This document shows positions 27,767-37,957 of a stretch of 64,000 bases of DNA, piece after piece (the stretch's first letter is position 1; every line of letters starts with the position of its first letter). The position numbers and the translations under genes were made by a program. The notes below the pieces were generated by a model. That model ran no database searches and was not told the DNA's origin. It worked only from the letters and a program-made list of their open reading frames with translations. The stretch is from the NCBI RefSeq assembly GCF_004769635.1, contig NZ_RQGH01000009.1, positions 124,001 through 188,000 of the forward strand, written 5' to 3'. Source of the DNA: Leptospira jelokensis (lineage in GTDB: Bacteria > Spirochaetota > Leptospiria > Leptospirales > Leptospiraceae).

Positions 27767-28195
27767 TTAATTCTTTTTTTCTTCTTTGTGAGCACCTGAA
27801 CCCAAGTCAAGTCCCTCTGGTTTTTCCAAAACAATTTCTTCCGAAGGCAAAGTTACATAGGTTTCAGGATCAACTGGAAACTGGTATTGAAAATAAAAGT
27901 TTTTATATTTTACATAAAAAGTATTCGTTCCTTCCGGACGTTCTGTTTGTAAATCTTGGAATTTTAAATCCTTTAATTCTTTTTTCGGATTTGCAAAACG
28001 TTTGGAGAGAGTACTCCGAACAGAATTCACTAAATTGGCTTCAAAATTCTTTTTCTTTTGTTCATCTGTGAGTTTTGGGTTACGTATGTGGTCTTCTAAT
28101 CGAGTAAATTCTTCCGCCAAACCAGTGTTCTGTTGCGAATAGAGAGCCATTCCACTCAAACTGATGATCGTGATCCATTTAAAAAACAAGTTCAT
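27767..28195 (-). CDS. exported unidentified protein, 142 aa
   Basis: The N-terminus MNLFFKWITIISLSGMALYS is a likely signal peptide. The mature part is charged, helical in the middle (TRLEDHIRNPKLTDEQKKKNF) and ends with a Tyr/Phe-rich strand (FYVKYKNFYFQYQFPVDPE) and an acidic-basic tail. I do not recognise a family. It sits between uvrD (19 nt downstream) and the IMPase gene. Confidence 0.7.
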   Translation of the reverse strand: MNLFFKWITIISLSGMALYSQQNTGLAEEFTRLEDHIRNPKLTDEQKKKNFEANLVNSVRSTLSKRFANPKKELKDLKFQDLQTERPEGTNTFYVKYKNFYFQYQFPVDPETYVTLPSEEIVLEKPEGLDLGSGAHKEEKKN

Positions 28196-28214
28196 ACGTT
28201 TACTCCTAATTTTC

Positions 28215-30398
28215 TCATGATATTATCTCTAATGGTGTATATGCCAATAAGAATTTTTTATCTAAATGAGATCCAAAGCGAACCTCCACCTTTCGGTTAT
28301 CTCCAGAACCAGAAATACTTAAAATACGGCCTTCTCCGTAGACTTTATGTCTTACTTTGGTTCCAATTTGGAAATCACCACTTCCAACCTTTGCTTGGAT
28401 GGATTCAAACTTTTCTTCGGATTTTTGGAACCTTTCTGCACGGGGAGTGGCTTCAGGCCTTCTCACACCATATTTAGATTCCGTAAACTCACCTTCCATA
28501 TATTCTTTGGGAATTTCTTCTAAAAACTGAGAAGGAAACCTAGCATCCACTTCTCCAAATTTCCGAGTGAATCTTGAATAACTGATATCTAAATGTTTTC
28601 TTGCTCTTGTAATGGCAACGTAGGCCAATCTCCGTTCTTCTTCTATCCCTTCAGGTGAATCAATTGATAAAAAATGTGGAAAGGTTCCTTCTTCCATACC
28701 CGCCATAAATACATGATGGAATTCTAATCCTTTGGCATTATGAACTGTCATAAGGATGACGTAATCTGGGAGATCTTTTGTATTCTCTTCACTTGTGATG
28801 AGTGAAATCGAACTCAAATATTCTTCTAAACTGGCTTCAGGATTTGTTTCCTCATATTCTTTTAAGGCATTCACAAATTCATTGAGGTTGGAGAGTCTGG
28901 AAAAGGAATCTTCCGTCCCTTCGTTTTCTAAAAACTCACGGTATCCTGAATGTTCCAAAACATCATAAGCAATTTCAGAAGGAGTTTTTTTTCCTAAATC
29001 TTCCATTTCGGAATCCAACATACGGTAAAGAGAATTTAGTTTCTGTAATGTCCCTTTTTTGATATCAGGAACTTGTTTGTTCAAACATTCATAGAGAGAC
29101 AAACCTTCTCCAACGGAATGGTTTAGTAGCCGATTCACTGTAGTATCGCCAATCCCTCTTGGAGGTGAGTTGATGATCCGGAGTAAAGAAGTCGAATCAA
29201 CTGGATTGACAATCACGGAAAGATAAGCAATCAAATCCTTTACTTCTTTACGATCAAAGAAACGAAAGCCCCCAAAAATCTTGTAAGGGATGGCACGTTT
29301 GCGAAGGGCTTCTTCAAAATAACGTGATTGGGAATTGGTTCGGTAAAAAATTGCAAAATTGGAATACTTTTGACCTTTACGAGCATTCGCTTGGATTTTT
29401 TGAACAATGCCTTCTGCTTCTTCCATTTCGTTTTGAAACGAAGTGAATTTTATTTTATCACCTAACGGATTTTCCGTTCGTAATGTTTTATTTGTCCGTT
29501 GTTTGTTATGTGAGATTAAGGCTGCAGCTGATTCAATGATGGTTTTTGTAGATCTATAATTTTCTTCGAGTTTCACCACAACTGCATCCGGATAATCTTT
29601 TTTGAAATTTAATATATTCGAAATATCAGCACCACGCCAGGAGTAAATCGACTGATCATCATCACCAACCACACATAAATTTTTATGAAATGATGAAAGT
29701 GATTGTACCAAATGGTATTGGATTTTGTTTGTATCTTGGTATTCGTCTACCATGATGTATTTCCATAACCTTTGGTATTTTTCTAAAATCACCGGGAAAT
29801 CACGGAATAAAATGACAGTTTTTAAGATTAAATCACCAAAATCTAATGCATTCCGAAGGTCTTTTCTTTTTTCATATTCTAAGAAAACGGAAGCAATCGT
29901 TTTTGAGTAAGCATCATCTACTTTTTTTTTGGCAAATTCTTCTGCCGTTAAAAATGCATCCTTTGCTTGGGAGAATTGATTGGCAAGACTTGAAGGACGA
30001 AATTCTTTTGTGTCCATGTCTTTTGACTTTAGAATTTCTTTGATCAGTGATTCTTGCATATCACTATCATAAACTGTAAAATTACTACCAAGTCCTAAAA
30101 CTTTTCCTTCTCTTCGTAATAAATACAAACAAAGAGAGTGAAAGGTCCTTACCAAAGGTTCAGAATTTCCTTCTGGTAACAAACTCCGACAACGACTTCG
30201 CATCTCTTCTGCCGCTTTATTGGTAAAGGTTACTGCGAGAATTTGATTGGGATAAATATTGTGATTGAGGATTAAATTTGCAATTCGATAAGTAATGACC
30301 CTGGTTTTTCCAGAGCCAGCACCAGCTAATATGAGGAGTGGGCCATCAATAGTTTCAACAGCTAATCTTTGTTCTTCGTTTAGACTGGCTAACTCCAC
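28215..30398 (-). CDS. uvrD: ATP-dependent DNA helicase UvrD/PcrA family
   Basis: Superfamily 1 helicase of 727 aa that unwinds DNA in repair and replication restart. Motifs in order: I LAGAGSGKTRVI (about 26), Ia VTFTNKAAEEM, II VDEYQDTNKIQ, III VGDDDQSIYSWRGAD, IV NYRSTKTI, V TVHNAKGLEFHHVF and VI LAYVAITRARKHL. The C-terminal tail has a Tudor-like GTKVRHKVYGEGRI segment seen in PcrA. Adjacent, without gap, to bamA upstream. Confidence 0.95.
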   Translation of the reverse strand: MELASLNEEQRLAVETIDGPLLILAGAGSGKTRVITYRIANLILNHNIYPNQILAVTFTNKAAEEMRSRCRSLLPEGNSEPLVRTFHSLCLYLLRREGKVLGLGSNFTVYDSDMQESLIKEILKSKDMDTKEFRPSSLANQFSQAKDAFLTAEEFAKKKVDDAYSKTIASVFLEYEKRKDLRNALDFGDLILKTVILFRDFPVILEKYQRLWKYIMVDEYQDTNKIQYHLVQSLSSFHKNLCVVGDDDQSIYSWRGADISNILNFKKDYPDAVVVKLEENYRSTKTIIESAAALISHNKQRTNKTLRTENPLGDKIKFTSFQNEMEEAEGIVQKIQANARKGQKYSNFAIFYRTNSQSRYFEEALRKRAIPYKIFGGFRFFDRKEVKDLIAYLSVIVNPVDSTSLLRIINSPPRGIGDTTVNRLLNHSVGEGLSLYECLNKQVPDIKKGTLQKLNSLYRMLDSEMEDLGKKTPSEIAYDVLEHSGYREFLENEGTEDSFSRLSNLNEFVNALKEYEETNPEASLEEYLSSISLITSEENTKDLPDYVILMTVHNAKGLEFHHVFMAGMEEGTFPHFLSIDSPEGIEEERRLAYVAITRARKHLDISYSRFTRKFGEVDARFPSQFLEEIPKEYMEGEFTESKYGVRRPEATPRAERFQKSEEKFESIQAKVGSGDFQIGTKVRHKVYGEGRILSISGSGDNRKVEVRFGSHLDKKFLLAYTPLEIIS

Positions 30399-33275
30399 TT
30401 AGAAACGCATGTCTCCGATACCAAAAACAAATTGGAAACTATTATTATCAGGATACAAACCAAATGGTCGATCCTCCACTCCCGTATAACGTATCCTTTG
30501 CGCAAAATACAATCGTAAAGGTAAAACAGGGATTTGGATCCTAAGTCCAAAACCCCAAGAAAAACGGAAATTTGACATCGATAGGTTTTTACTAGAAAGG
30601 ATTAAGTTTCCTGGATCATTGACGACAAGTGGAGAATCAGGCAATTTTTGTCCGAAAGCATTGTAGTTTTCGAACAAATAGGTTTCGACCGGTTCCGAAT
30701 ACCTTTGTGCTCGCACTAAGTTATCATAATTTTTAAAAAATTCCCGCCTTTCTCCAACGGCACGGTTGATCTCTTCAAACATAGATCCAGCATCAAAAAA
30801 CACAACAAACCATAATAACGATGGCTCAATTGGAAACCGTAATTCTGAAGTAAATAAAACACGGCTCGCCGCCCCGTCTTTCCATTCATCTGGGTAATAC
30901 TTATCGTCAAAAAACCAACCACGAAGGGATTCATAACCTCCAAGGAACAATCGATCTTGGACTTGGATGTAAGGAATTCGTTCCTTGTCTTGGCTTCCAT
31001 ACTTAGGCTTTCGTTCATACGTAAAAACGGAAGAAGTACGGAATTGTTGCACCACCCTCCACCGCCTAAGCGCATTCTTTCGAATGAGTCCAAAAAATGT
31101 ATAATCAAACCAAGTATGATAATATTCTAAGATAGGACTAAATTGGTCAAAATGGCTTTCCCCACCCAAATACTGACCAACATTATCGATTGAAAAAATT
31201 AAATTAAAACCTTGGGTGGAATTAAAAATATTATCCCGGCTATCGTAGGCAATCCCGTTTGTCAATTGAGAGCGGAATTGCCAACCCCGGTCCACCTCTG
31301 CAAGAACCTGGTCCGACACAAGTGATGTTGGTCTAGTCGAAGCAAAAAAGGAAGGAGAGTAACGATGGAAGTGGGTCCAGTTGATTAAAAACCTGTGTCC
31401 AATCCCCGCACTCACACCAACCCCGGTCCTTTCATAAGAAGCAACTTCTTTAATCCCTTGGTTATTGTTTTCTGTGATCGAAGTTGCTCCCACAAACAAA
31501 GTTCTGGATGAATAAAAAGCAGAGAGTGTTAAGGACCAAGGTTTATCCATAAACCATGGTTCTGTCCAAGACAATTGCAAATACCTACGGATTGGACCAA
31601 ATTCAATACGACCTGTGATCTGTTGGCCAGTTCCGTTTAAGTTATTTTCACCTAACTGAGTGAAAATGGAAAAGCCTGTGATGGTTCCGTAACCACCCCC
31701 CATAGAAACAGTTCCTGTGGGTTGCTCCACAAGCTCTATGATCAGGTTCATTTTGGTTTCATCTGAACCCGGTCTCATATTGAAGTTAACTTCTTTAAAG
31801 TAACCTAAGTTAAAGATCCTTTCTCTGGAACGATTCACTAGGGATGAATTAAATAAATCTCCAGGTTTAAATAATAATTCCCTTCGGATCACTCGGTCTT
31901 GGGTTTTTTTATTCCCTTTGATGATAATATTTTCGATAAAGGCTAAGTTGTTTTCACGAATTGTAAAATCAACGTGTATGAATTTTTTGCCCCGTAATTT
32001 TGGTTCAGCTTCATACAATTTACGTAGCCTTGCGATATTCAAACGGTTGAATTCTTCATTACAATCAGCGATTGCATCTGTGTTTCCTCGTTTATCACAA
32101 TTTTCATACCTAGAGAGAGAAGAATCACTTAATTCTACAACTTTACGCCTTGGTATTACCTGCGCGAACAAATAACCTTTTGCTGAATAGGCTTCGTTGA
32201 TCGATGCTCTATCTTTTTGGAATTTTGTTTCATCAAAAACTTCACCCACATCGGCAGGGGCAAACTCGTATTGGTCTTCCAAAAACTTAACAGGGTAAAC
32301 GGGAGCCCACTCTTCTTTTGGTGTACCAATCGGGTTATTTTCTTTATTTAAAAATTGTGGCATCCCATTCGGGGCAATGGTTAAGTCATGATTTGTCGTA
32401 TAACCGTTGTAAAAATATTGTTCCCCTTCAATGATTTTAAAATTTACGATGACAACCCGTTTGTCTTTTTTCTTTGGATTTTCCCAACGGATTTCCCAGT
32501 TGGTACCCTCATTACTGATCTCAGCATCCACATACCCACGAGATTTTAAGTAAGCGGCAATTTTTTGTTTATCTGATTCGAAAGCAGACTCTTTAAATAC
32601 ACCCGATTCAATGATCCCACTTTCCTTCAAATCCATGATCCCTTGGATATCATAGGTATCAATTTCGTTGTTTCCAAATATATTGACTTTACTAACGGGA
32701 ATTTCTTCCCCTTCATCGATGATAAACTTCACCTTAACCGTGTTTGTTTCCGGATTCACTGGTTCGGTTTCAAATCTAACGTAAGCAAGGAAAAACCCTT
32801 CATCCCGGTATTTCTTTAAAATGACTTCTTTGGAAAGCGTTACTTTTTTAGGAGTGATGACTTCGTTTTCCTTTAGAGGGATTTTATCGCGAAGGTCGGA
32901 CGGGAAAACTTCATCTGCTCCAATAAAATCAATGTCCTTAACACGAGGGCGCTCTTTGACAATGACCAAAATTTTGACACCATCACCGTCGGCTTCCCCT
33001 TGGATATCGATATGATAGAAAAAACCTGAAACAAACAAGGCTCGCATATCGGCATTGAGTAAACCTTGTGATAAAGCGACACCAGGCCTCATATCCATTA
33101 ATTCTAAAATATCATCGGAGGAGGTGTTGATATTGCCTTTAAATTCAATTTTAGTAATGACTTTATCTAGGTATACAGATCGATTCGACCATAATGATAC
33201 CCACTCTGTTGATACCAAAATCAATAGAGATAAAAGAAATAAACTATAGAGTTTGAAATGTTTTCGAATGTTCAA
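30399..33275 (-). CDS. bamA: outer-membrane assembly factor BamA (Omp85)
   Basis: BamA inserts beta-barrel proteins in the outer membrane. It begins with a signal/anchor segment (LYSLFLLSLLILVSTEWVS), then POTRA repeats (ITKIEFKGNINTSSDDIL, VKDIDFIGADEVFPSDL, VSKVNIFGNNEIDTYDI, FIENIIIKGNKKTQDRVIRRELLFKPGD), and a 16-strand barrel (VSMGGGYGTITGFSIF to the C-terminal Phe in FVFGIGDMRF). The last residue F matches the usual BamA terminal aromatic. At 958 aa it is longer than E. coli BamA, with an insertion between POTRA domains (about residues 290-410) containing two Cys. It is preceded by exbB-exbD. Confidence 0.95.
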   Translation of the reverse strand: MNIRKHFKLYSLFLLSLLILVSTEWVSLWSNRSVYLDKVITKIEFKGNINTSSDDILELMDMRPGVALSQGLLNADMRALFVSGFFYHIDIQGEADGDGVKILVIVKERPRVKDIDFIGADEVFPSDLRDKIPLKENEVITPKKVTLSKEVILKKYRDEGFFLAYVRFETEPVNPETNTVKVKFIIDEGEEIPVSKVNIFGNNEIDTYDIQGIMDLKESGIIESGVFKESAFESDKQKIAAYLKSRGYVDAEISNEGTNWEIRWENPKKKDKRVVIVNFKIIEGEQYFYNGYTTNHDLTIAPNGMPQFLNKENNPIGTPKEEWAPVYPVKFLEDQYEFAPADVGEVFDETKFQKDRASINEAYSAKGYLFAQVIPRRKVVELSDSSLSRYENCDKRGNTDAIADCNEEFNRLNIARLRKLYEAEPKLRGKKFIHVDFTIRENNLAFIENIIIKGNKKTQDRVIRRELLFKPGDLFNSSLVNRSRERIFNLGYFKEVNFNMRPGSDETKMNLIIELVEQPTGTVSMGGGYGTITGFSIFTQLGENNLNGTGQQITGRIEFGPIRRYLQLSWTEPWFMDKPWSLTLSAFYSSRTLFVGATSITENNNQGIKEVASYERTGVGVSAGIGHRFLINWTHFHRYSPSFFASTRPTSLVSDQVLAEVDRGWQFRSQLTNGIAYDSRDNIFNSTQGFNLIFSIDNVGQYLGGESHFDQFSPILEYYHTWFDYTFFGLIRKNALRRWRVVQQFRTSSVFTYERKPKYGSQDKERIPYIQVQDRLFLGGYESLRGWFFDDKYYPDEWKDGAASRVLFTSELRFPIEPSLLWFVVFFDAGSMFEEINRAVGERREFFKNYDNLVRAQRYSEPVETYLFENYNAFGQKLPDSPLVVNDPGNLILSSKNLSMSNFRFSWGFGLRIQIPVLPLRLYFAQRIRYTGVEDRPFGLYPDNNSFQFVFGIGDMRF

Positions 33276-33278
33276 AAA

Positions 33279-33710
33279 TTACTTAGATGTGCCTTTTACC
33301 ATAGCTAAATTAAAGCGACTGACACCGGCGGCATTCACAGCATCTATCACCTTAACAACAACTTGGTAGGACGCACCACCATCCCCGCGAATGATAACTT
33401 TATTTTTTTTAGGATCCCTTTCTTTTTCAGGTCCCAAAAAACTATTTATTTTTTCCGTAAGACCTTCTAAGGCAACCGGTTCGGAATTTTGATCCAAATA
33501 AATTTTACCTTGTTTGTCTACAGTGATCACAAGTTCATCTTTTTGTTTTTCTTTCGCAACACTCGAGGAACGAGGTAACTCTACCTTTAAAGCAGTATTT
33601 TTTTCCAATGTTGCGTTCATTAAAAAATAAATGACGATAAAAGAAATCACATCGATGAGAGGTGCCAGTTCGATGTTATTAAACGACTTTGTGGATTTAC
33701 GAAATTTCAT
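33279..33710 (-). CDS. exbD: ExbD/TolR biopolymer transport protein
   Basis: A 143-residue inner-membrane protein with one transmembrane helix near residues 18-35 ([21 protein letters not shown]). It carries the proton-path Asp in this helix, then a periplasmic domain ([24 protein letters not shown]). It works with ExbB/TolQ (3' neighbour upstream, 7 nt) as a proton-driven motor for TonB or TolA. Co-transcribed with bamA (3 nt gap). Confidence 0.92.
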   Translation of the reverse strand: MKFRKSTKSFNNIELAPLIDVISFIVIYFLMNATLEKNTALKVELPRSSSVAKEKQKDELVITVDKQGKIYLDQNSEPVALEGLTEKINSFLGPEKERDPKKNKVIIRGDGGASYQVVVKVIDAVNAAGVSRFNLAMVKGTSK

Positions 33711-33717
33711 TTTTCGA

Positions 33718-34335
33718 TTATCGTTTATTCAAATGAGGTAAAACAAGATCGGTTACGTTTTCCATTTCCGTAATTTTTTCTTCCTTCATTCGGGTAAAAA
33801 CGTTATAAAAAATATAAGCCGGAATTGCTATGGCAAGACCCATCGCTGTTGTGATCAGAGCTTCTGAAATCCCTACTTCAGCCCCTTGGGTTCCCGCACC
33901 TTCTGCAAAGGATCGAACAATCCCGATCACTGTCCCAAGAACACCGAGTAACGGAGCGATGGTGGCAATTGTACCGAGACCTGTTAGGTAACGTTCCATT
34001 AGGTAAATCTGGCGGAACCCTTCTTGCCTAATGTCCTCTTCCCAGAAAGCAACCCCTCGGCGTTTGAGATCAAATGCCAATCGAAGTAAGGTTGCCGCAG
34101 GGGACTGTACTTCTTGGGTTAAGACGTCTTTTGCATCGTCCCATTTTCCCTCCCGTGCAAGTTCCCTTACCTTTCGGAAATGGTCTTGTGAGATACTCTT
34201 TAATCTCCAAAAGTAAACAAGTCGTTCCACGATGATGGTAAAACCCACGATGGATACAAAAATGATTAGAATGGGAATGGTTTGCGGAGGAACCGATGAA
34301 ATGATTGAATCTGATTTAGCGAAAGGAAAAGACAT
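33718..34335 (-). CDS. exbB: ExbB/TolQ/MotA-type proton channel
   Basis: 205 aa with three transmembrane segments: [24 protein letters not shown] near the start, then [26 protein letters not shown] and [21 protein letters not shown], the family signature. It forms the channel of the ExbB/D motor. No tonB or tolA is adjacent. The 75-bp gap to recN may hold its promoter, though I do not see a good -35/-10 pair. Confidence 0.93.
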   Translation of the reverse strand: MSFPFAKSDSIISSVPPQTIPILIIFVSIVGFTIIVERLVYFWRLKSISQDHFRKVRELAREGKWDDAKDVLTQEVQSPAATLLRLAFDLKRRGVAFWEEDIRQEGFRQIYLMERYLTGLGTIATIAPLLGVLGTVIGIVRSFAEGAGTQGAEVGISEALITTAMGLAIAIPAYIFYNVFTRMKEEKITEMENVTDLVLPHLNKR

Positions 34336-34410
34336 GAATGAGACCCCATTGGAGGATTACGAATAGAGTTTTCAGTCTTCCCTTTTTCGCCAAATACTAT
34401 TTTTAAAGGA

Positions 34411-36120
34411 CTAACCCGCTTTTTTCATAAGAAGGTCCGTTGCCGCTTTCAGAACGGCGGTGGTGACTTGTTTTCCCCCGATCATCCTTGCCAACTCACG
34501 TTTCCTCTCTTCAAAGTCTAAAACGGAAGCTTCCGATACCGTTCGGCCACCTTCTTGTCGTTTTTCGATCTTAATTTGGTGGTCTCCTGCGGCTGCCACT
34601 TGTTGGGTGTGGGTGATGAGGAGGATTTGCGAATTCCGCGCTAGTTTTTTTAGTTTGGTTGCCATGGCTTCTGCGGCTTCCCCTCCTAGACCCGTATCGA
34701 CCTCATCCAAAACAAGCATTTGGGGGGATGGTGCCTGTTTTCCAAGCACACTGCGAAGGGCAAGCATCACACGAGAGAGTTCCCCTCCAGAGGCCACTTT
34801 CCGCAGTGGCCTTGGTTTTTCACCCGGATTGGCACTGAAATAGAACTCGATTTGGTCTAAACCCGATTCGGAAAGGAAATAGGATTTCGAACCTTCTTCC
34901 ACTTCCCCTTCAGGATTTTCTTCCCAACGGAGGACCACTTGGAGTTTCCCTCCTTCCAATCCCAAGTCCAACATTTCCCTTTGAACTTCTTCTTCGAATT
35001 GTGAGATGGCATTCCTTCTGAGTTTGGAAAGTTGGAAACCCAATTCTTTTAGTTCCGAAAGGCATTGGTCTTTTTTGATCCTGAGGAAATCTTCATCCCC
35101 AGCCTGTTCTTTCCAACGTTCCAGTTCCGATTTTTTCTCTTCTAAGAGTTGGTTGATTTCACCAATGCTCACATTGTATTTTTTCTTCAATTTTTTGAGA
35201 TCTTGGAGCCTTGCTTGCACCATATCGAGTCTCTCGGGACTAAAAAATAGTTCTTCTTCCTCTTCTCGGATCACTGATTTCAAAGACTTAAGCCGGTCAT
35301 ACACATCTTCCCATTCTTCTAACATTTCCCTCTTTTCAGGGATGAGGATGGTTACCTTTTGGATGGCATGGATGAGGCTTGGGAATACCTTTAAGATCGA
35401 ATTTTCCTTTTCAGAAAGTTCCTCTAACACCAAACGATAGTTTTCCGCAAGTTTTTCACCGTTGGCGAGTAAACTTTCTTCAGAACTTAAACTTTCCTCT
35501 TCCCCTTCCTTTGGTGAGATGGTTTCAATTTCCTCCACTTCGTATTCCAAGATTTCCTTTCGTTTCAACATGGTTTTCCTAGTTTCTTCAAAATCAGAAA
35601 GTTTTTGTTTCCAATGCCGATACTGTTGGAGTGCTGACTTAAATTTAAATTTAAGCGATTCTAAATTTCCAAATCGATCGAGGAATTCCAATTGGTTGGA
35701 TTTTTCTAATAAAAATAACTGCTCATTTTGGCAATGGATCTCTGCCATTGTTTTCCCTAGTTCGCGAAGGTGAGTGGTGGAAGCAAGGCTCTCTCCAATT
35801 TTCACACGAGCTTTTCCATCTTTCATCAATTCTTTGGTAATGAGAATTTCATCCCCCGTATACCGAAACCCCTGTTCCATCAAATAGTCCTTGGCCAAGT
35901 TCTGTCCTGTGAGTGACAAAACTGCTTGGAGGGAATACCGTTCCTTCCCTTGCCGGATATTGGCTGTGGAACATCGCCCTCCAAAAAGAGAAGCCAATGC
36001 ATCGAAAATTAAAGATTTTCCAGCACCAGATTCTCCAGTGAAGACAGTGAGACCGTCCGAAAGGGAAAGTTCCAAAGATTCAAAAAGGGCAAAATCCTTA
36101 ATTTTCAAATGTGTGATCAT
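34411..36120 (-). CDS. recN: DNA repair protein RecN
   Basis: SMC-like ATPase that gathers broken DNA ends during double-strand-break repair. N-terminal Walker A region TVFTGESGAGKSLIFDAL, a long coiled-coil middle (residues 150-390), ABC-type signature KVASGGELSRVMLAL and Walker B LVLDEVDTGLGGEAAEAM. About 569 aa. Its promoter contains a LexA-type SOS box directly at the -10 region. AGGAG lies six bases before the ATG. Confidence 0.96.
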   Translation of the reverse strand: MITHLKIKDFALFESLELSLSDGLTVFTGESGAGKSLIFDALASLFGGRCSTANIRQGKERYSLQAVLSLTGQNLAKDYLMEQGFRYTGDEILITKELMKDGKARVKIGESLASTTHLRELGKTMAEIHCQNEQLFLLEKSNQLEFLDRFGNLESLKFKFKSALQQYRHWKQKLSDFEETRKTMLKRKEILEYEVEEIETISPKEGEEESLSSEESLLANGEKLAENYRLVLEELSEKENSILKVFPSLIHAIQKVTILIPEKREMLEEWEDVYDRLKSLKSVIREEEEELFFSPERLDMVQARLQDLKKLKKKYNVSIGEINQLLEEKKSELERWKEQAGDEDFLRIKKDQCLSELKELGFQLSKLRRNAISQFEEEVQREMLDLGLEGGKLQVVLRWEENPEGEVEEGSKSYFLSESGLDQIEFYFSANPGEKPRPLRKVASGGELSRVMLALRSVLGKQAPSPQMLVLDEVDTGLGGEAAEAMATKLKKLARNSQILLITHTQQVAAAGDHQIKIEKRQEGGRTVSEASVLDFEERKRELARMIGGKQVTTAVLKAATDLLMKKAG

Positions 36121-36131
36121 ATAGACTCCTG

Positions 36132-36144
36132 TTTGCTATACAAA
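36132..36144 (-). promoter_or_regulatory. LexA (SOS) box of recN
   Basis: The sequence TTTGCTATACAAA fits the TTTG-N5-CAAA SOS box described for Leptospira recA. It lies 11 bp before the recN start codon and directly next to the -10 hexamer (36145-36150), so LexA bound here would block initiation. RecN is a classical SOS-regulated gene. Confidence 0.8.
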
Positions 36145-36173
36145 AAGTTACTACTTAACAAATAAGTAGTCAA
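36145..36173 (-). promoter_or_regulatory. predicted recN promoter (-35 TTGACT, -10 TAACTT)
   Basis: On the minus strand TTGACT (36173-36168) and TAACTT (36150-36145) are separated by 17 bp. The spacer is occupied by an 8-bp perfect inverted repeat, ACTACTTA and TAAGTAGT, with a 5-nt centre (36150-36170). This may be a second operator or a DNA-structure element. The SOS box follows without a gap. Confidence 0.65.
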
Positions 36174-36250
36174 TAAAATTTTTTAAAAAACATGAAAAAT
36201 CTCAATTTCTCTTCCCTTCCTTTTTGAAATTCTGGTGGAAAAGGCACCCC

Positions 36251-37957
36251 ATGAAAGATCTTGAAGGCAAAATCCATCTCGTTTCAAGTTTACCCCTCTT
36301 CCGAAGTCTTTCTAAAAAGGAAAAAACTTGGGTGGCTGAATCCGTTCACATTGTCGAACGAGAACGGGATGAAATCTTATTTACGGCCGGTGACAGTGAT
36401 AGGAGTTTATTTCTCATTTTATCTGGTGGGATCAAACTCTTCCTTCCTAAAAAAGGAGAGGGAAAACGCGAAGAAGAAGTCCAGTATTTAAAAAAAGGAG
36501 AATACTTTGGAATCCAAGCCCTATTAACAGGAGAAAAACACAACCATACAGCCGTTACTGTGAGTGAATCTAGATTCCTTGTCCTCTCCCAAAACGAATT
36601 CCAAAAATTAATCCAAAAAATCCCTTATCTTTCCATCACATTTTCCAAAATGCTCACCAAATCCTTACGGAGTGAACTTTTAGGAGGCAAAGAATACTTT
36701 CGAAATTCAGTTGTATGTTTGGTGCACTCTGACCCCATCACAAAGGATCGTTTCGCAAGTGAATTGGTTGAAACAATTGAAAAGGAATCGGGGAAAAAAT
36801 CGGTTATCCTCCATTTTTCTCAAAATGGAAATGGAACGTCCCCTCATTCCAAGTCTTACAAATTCAAAGACGCAGATCGGATCAAAGAAACATTAGGCAA
36901 ACACTATGCCAGTCATTCCTTTATTTTTTTAGAAGTTTTCCCCGAAACAGATACCGAATTAAAACACTTGTTAATCGATGAAGCCGATCATATCGAAAAT
37001 TTGATTTCCAAACAAACACAATCCAATCTTTGTGACTCGATCACAAAGGACTCAAGAGAAAACGAAATCCTCTACCATGAAACAAACATTCGTGATATCT
37101 TAGACCATGGTAAATGGGAAATTTTTATCAGGCGGAAGGCAAGGGAACTCTCCGGTGTGGAGATGGGAGTGGCGCTTGGTGGGGGAGCGGCTCTTGGTCT
37201 TGCCCAAGTTGGGATCATGAAGGTCATGGAAGAAGAAGGGATCATCCCTGATATGATCGCTGGCACAAGTATCGGCGCCATCATCGGTGCTTTTTGGGCC
37301 AGTGGTCTTGGCTACAAAGGAATCCTGCCTTTACTCGGAGAAATTGATAGTTTGTTCAAAATGTTTAAATTGGTGGATCTATCCTTTCCTGGACAAGGTT
37401 TACTCCATGGAAAACATGTGAGGACACTCCTTGAAAAGTATTTAGGGGATTTGTATTTTGAAGACCTTCCCATCAAACTCCGCCTCATCAGTTGTGATAT
37501 TTCCACAAGACAGGAAATTGTTTTGTCAGAAGGGAAAGTACTCGATGCCGTGATGGCAAGTATTTCCATCCCTGGAGTTTTTGTTCCGCAACCACAAGAA
37601 AATGGAAAAACCTATGTTGATGGTGGGATTGTGAACCCACTTCCTGTTTCGGCTCTCACACAAGAAGGCATCCAAAAAATCATCGCCATCAATTCTATGC
37701 CTAGTTCCAAAGATGAAATGAAAACAAATAAAATGTTAAATTTGAATGTACTCGATATCATCGTGAACAGTTTGTATTCCCTTCAATACCGAATTGGAAA
37801 GTACAGTGCTCAAGAAGCAGATGTGTATTTAAACCCTATTTTACCCAATTCAAATTGGTTTGAGTTTTGGAGGAGTAAAGAATTCATTGAACTGGGAGAA
37901 ACAGTTGTTAGGAGTTCCTTAGAAGAAATCAAACAACTGTTTAGCGAAAAATCTTAA
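36251..37957 (+). CDS. cNMP-binding domain plus patatin phospholipase (NTE-like)
   Basis: About 568 aa. An N-terminal cyclic-nucleotide-binding/CAP effector domain (residues 10-130: LFRSLSKKEKTWVAES, FTAGDSDRSLFLILSGGIKLF, GEYFGIQALLTG), a connecting domain, and a patatin domain (about 300 on). The patatin part has the oxyanion motif GVALGGGAALGLAQVG, the catalytic Ser in the GTSIGA motif and the Asp in VDGGIVNPLP. This layout resembles neuropathy target esterase, a phospholipase/lysophospholipase. The ATG at 36251 with GGAAAAGG upstream is preferred to the TTG at 36224. Its stop overlaps the opposite gene's stop by 4 nt. Confidence 0.9.
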   Translation: MKDLEGKIHLVSSLPLFRSLSKKEKTWVAESVHIVERERDEILFTAGDSDRSLFLILSGGIKLFLPKKGEGKREEEVQYLKKGEYFGIQALLTGEKHNHTAVTVSESRFLVLSQNEFQKLIQKIPYLSITFSKMLTKSLRSELLGGKEYFRNSVVCLVHSDPITKDRFASELVETIEKESGKKSVILHFSQNGNGTSPHSKSYKFKDADRIKETLGKHYASHSFIFLEVFPETDTELKHLLIDEADHIENLISKQTQSNLCDSITKDSRENEILYHETNIRDILDHGKWEIFIRRKARELSGVEMGVALGGGAALGLAQVGIMKVMEEEGIIPDMIAGTSIGAIIGAFWASGLGYKGILPLLGEIDSLFKMFKLVDLSFPGQGLLHGKHVRTLLEKYLGDLYFEDLPIKLRLISCDISTRQEIVLSEGKVLDAVMASISIPGVFVPQPQENGKTYVDGGIVNPLPVSALTQEGIQKIIAINSMPSSKDEMKTNKMLNLNVLDIIVNSLYSLQYRIGKYSAQEADVYLNPILPNSNWFEFWRSKEFIELGETVVRSSLEEIKQLFSEKS

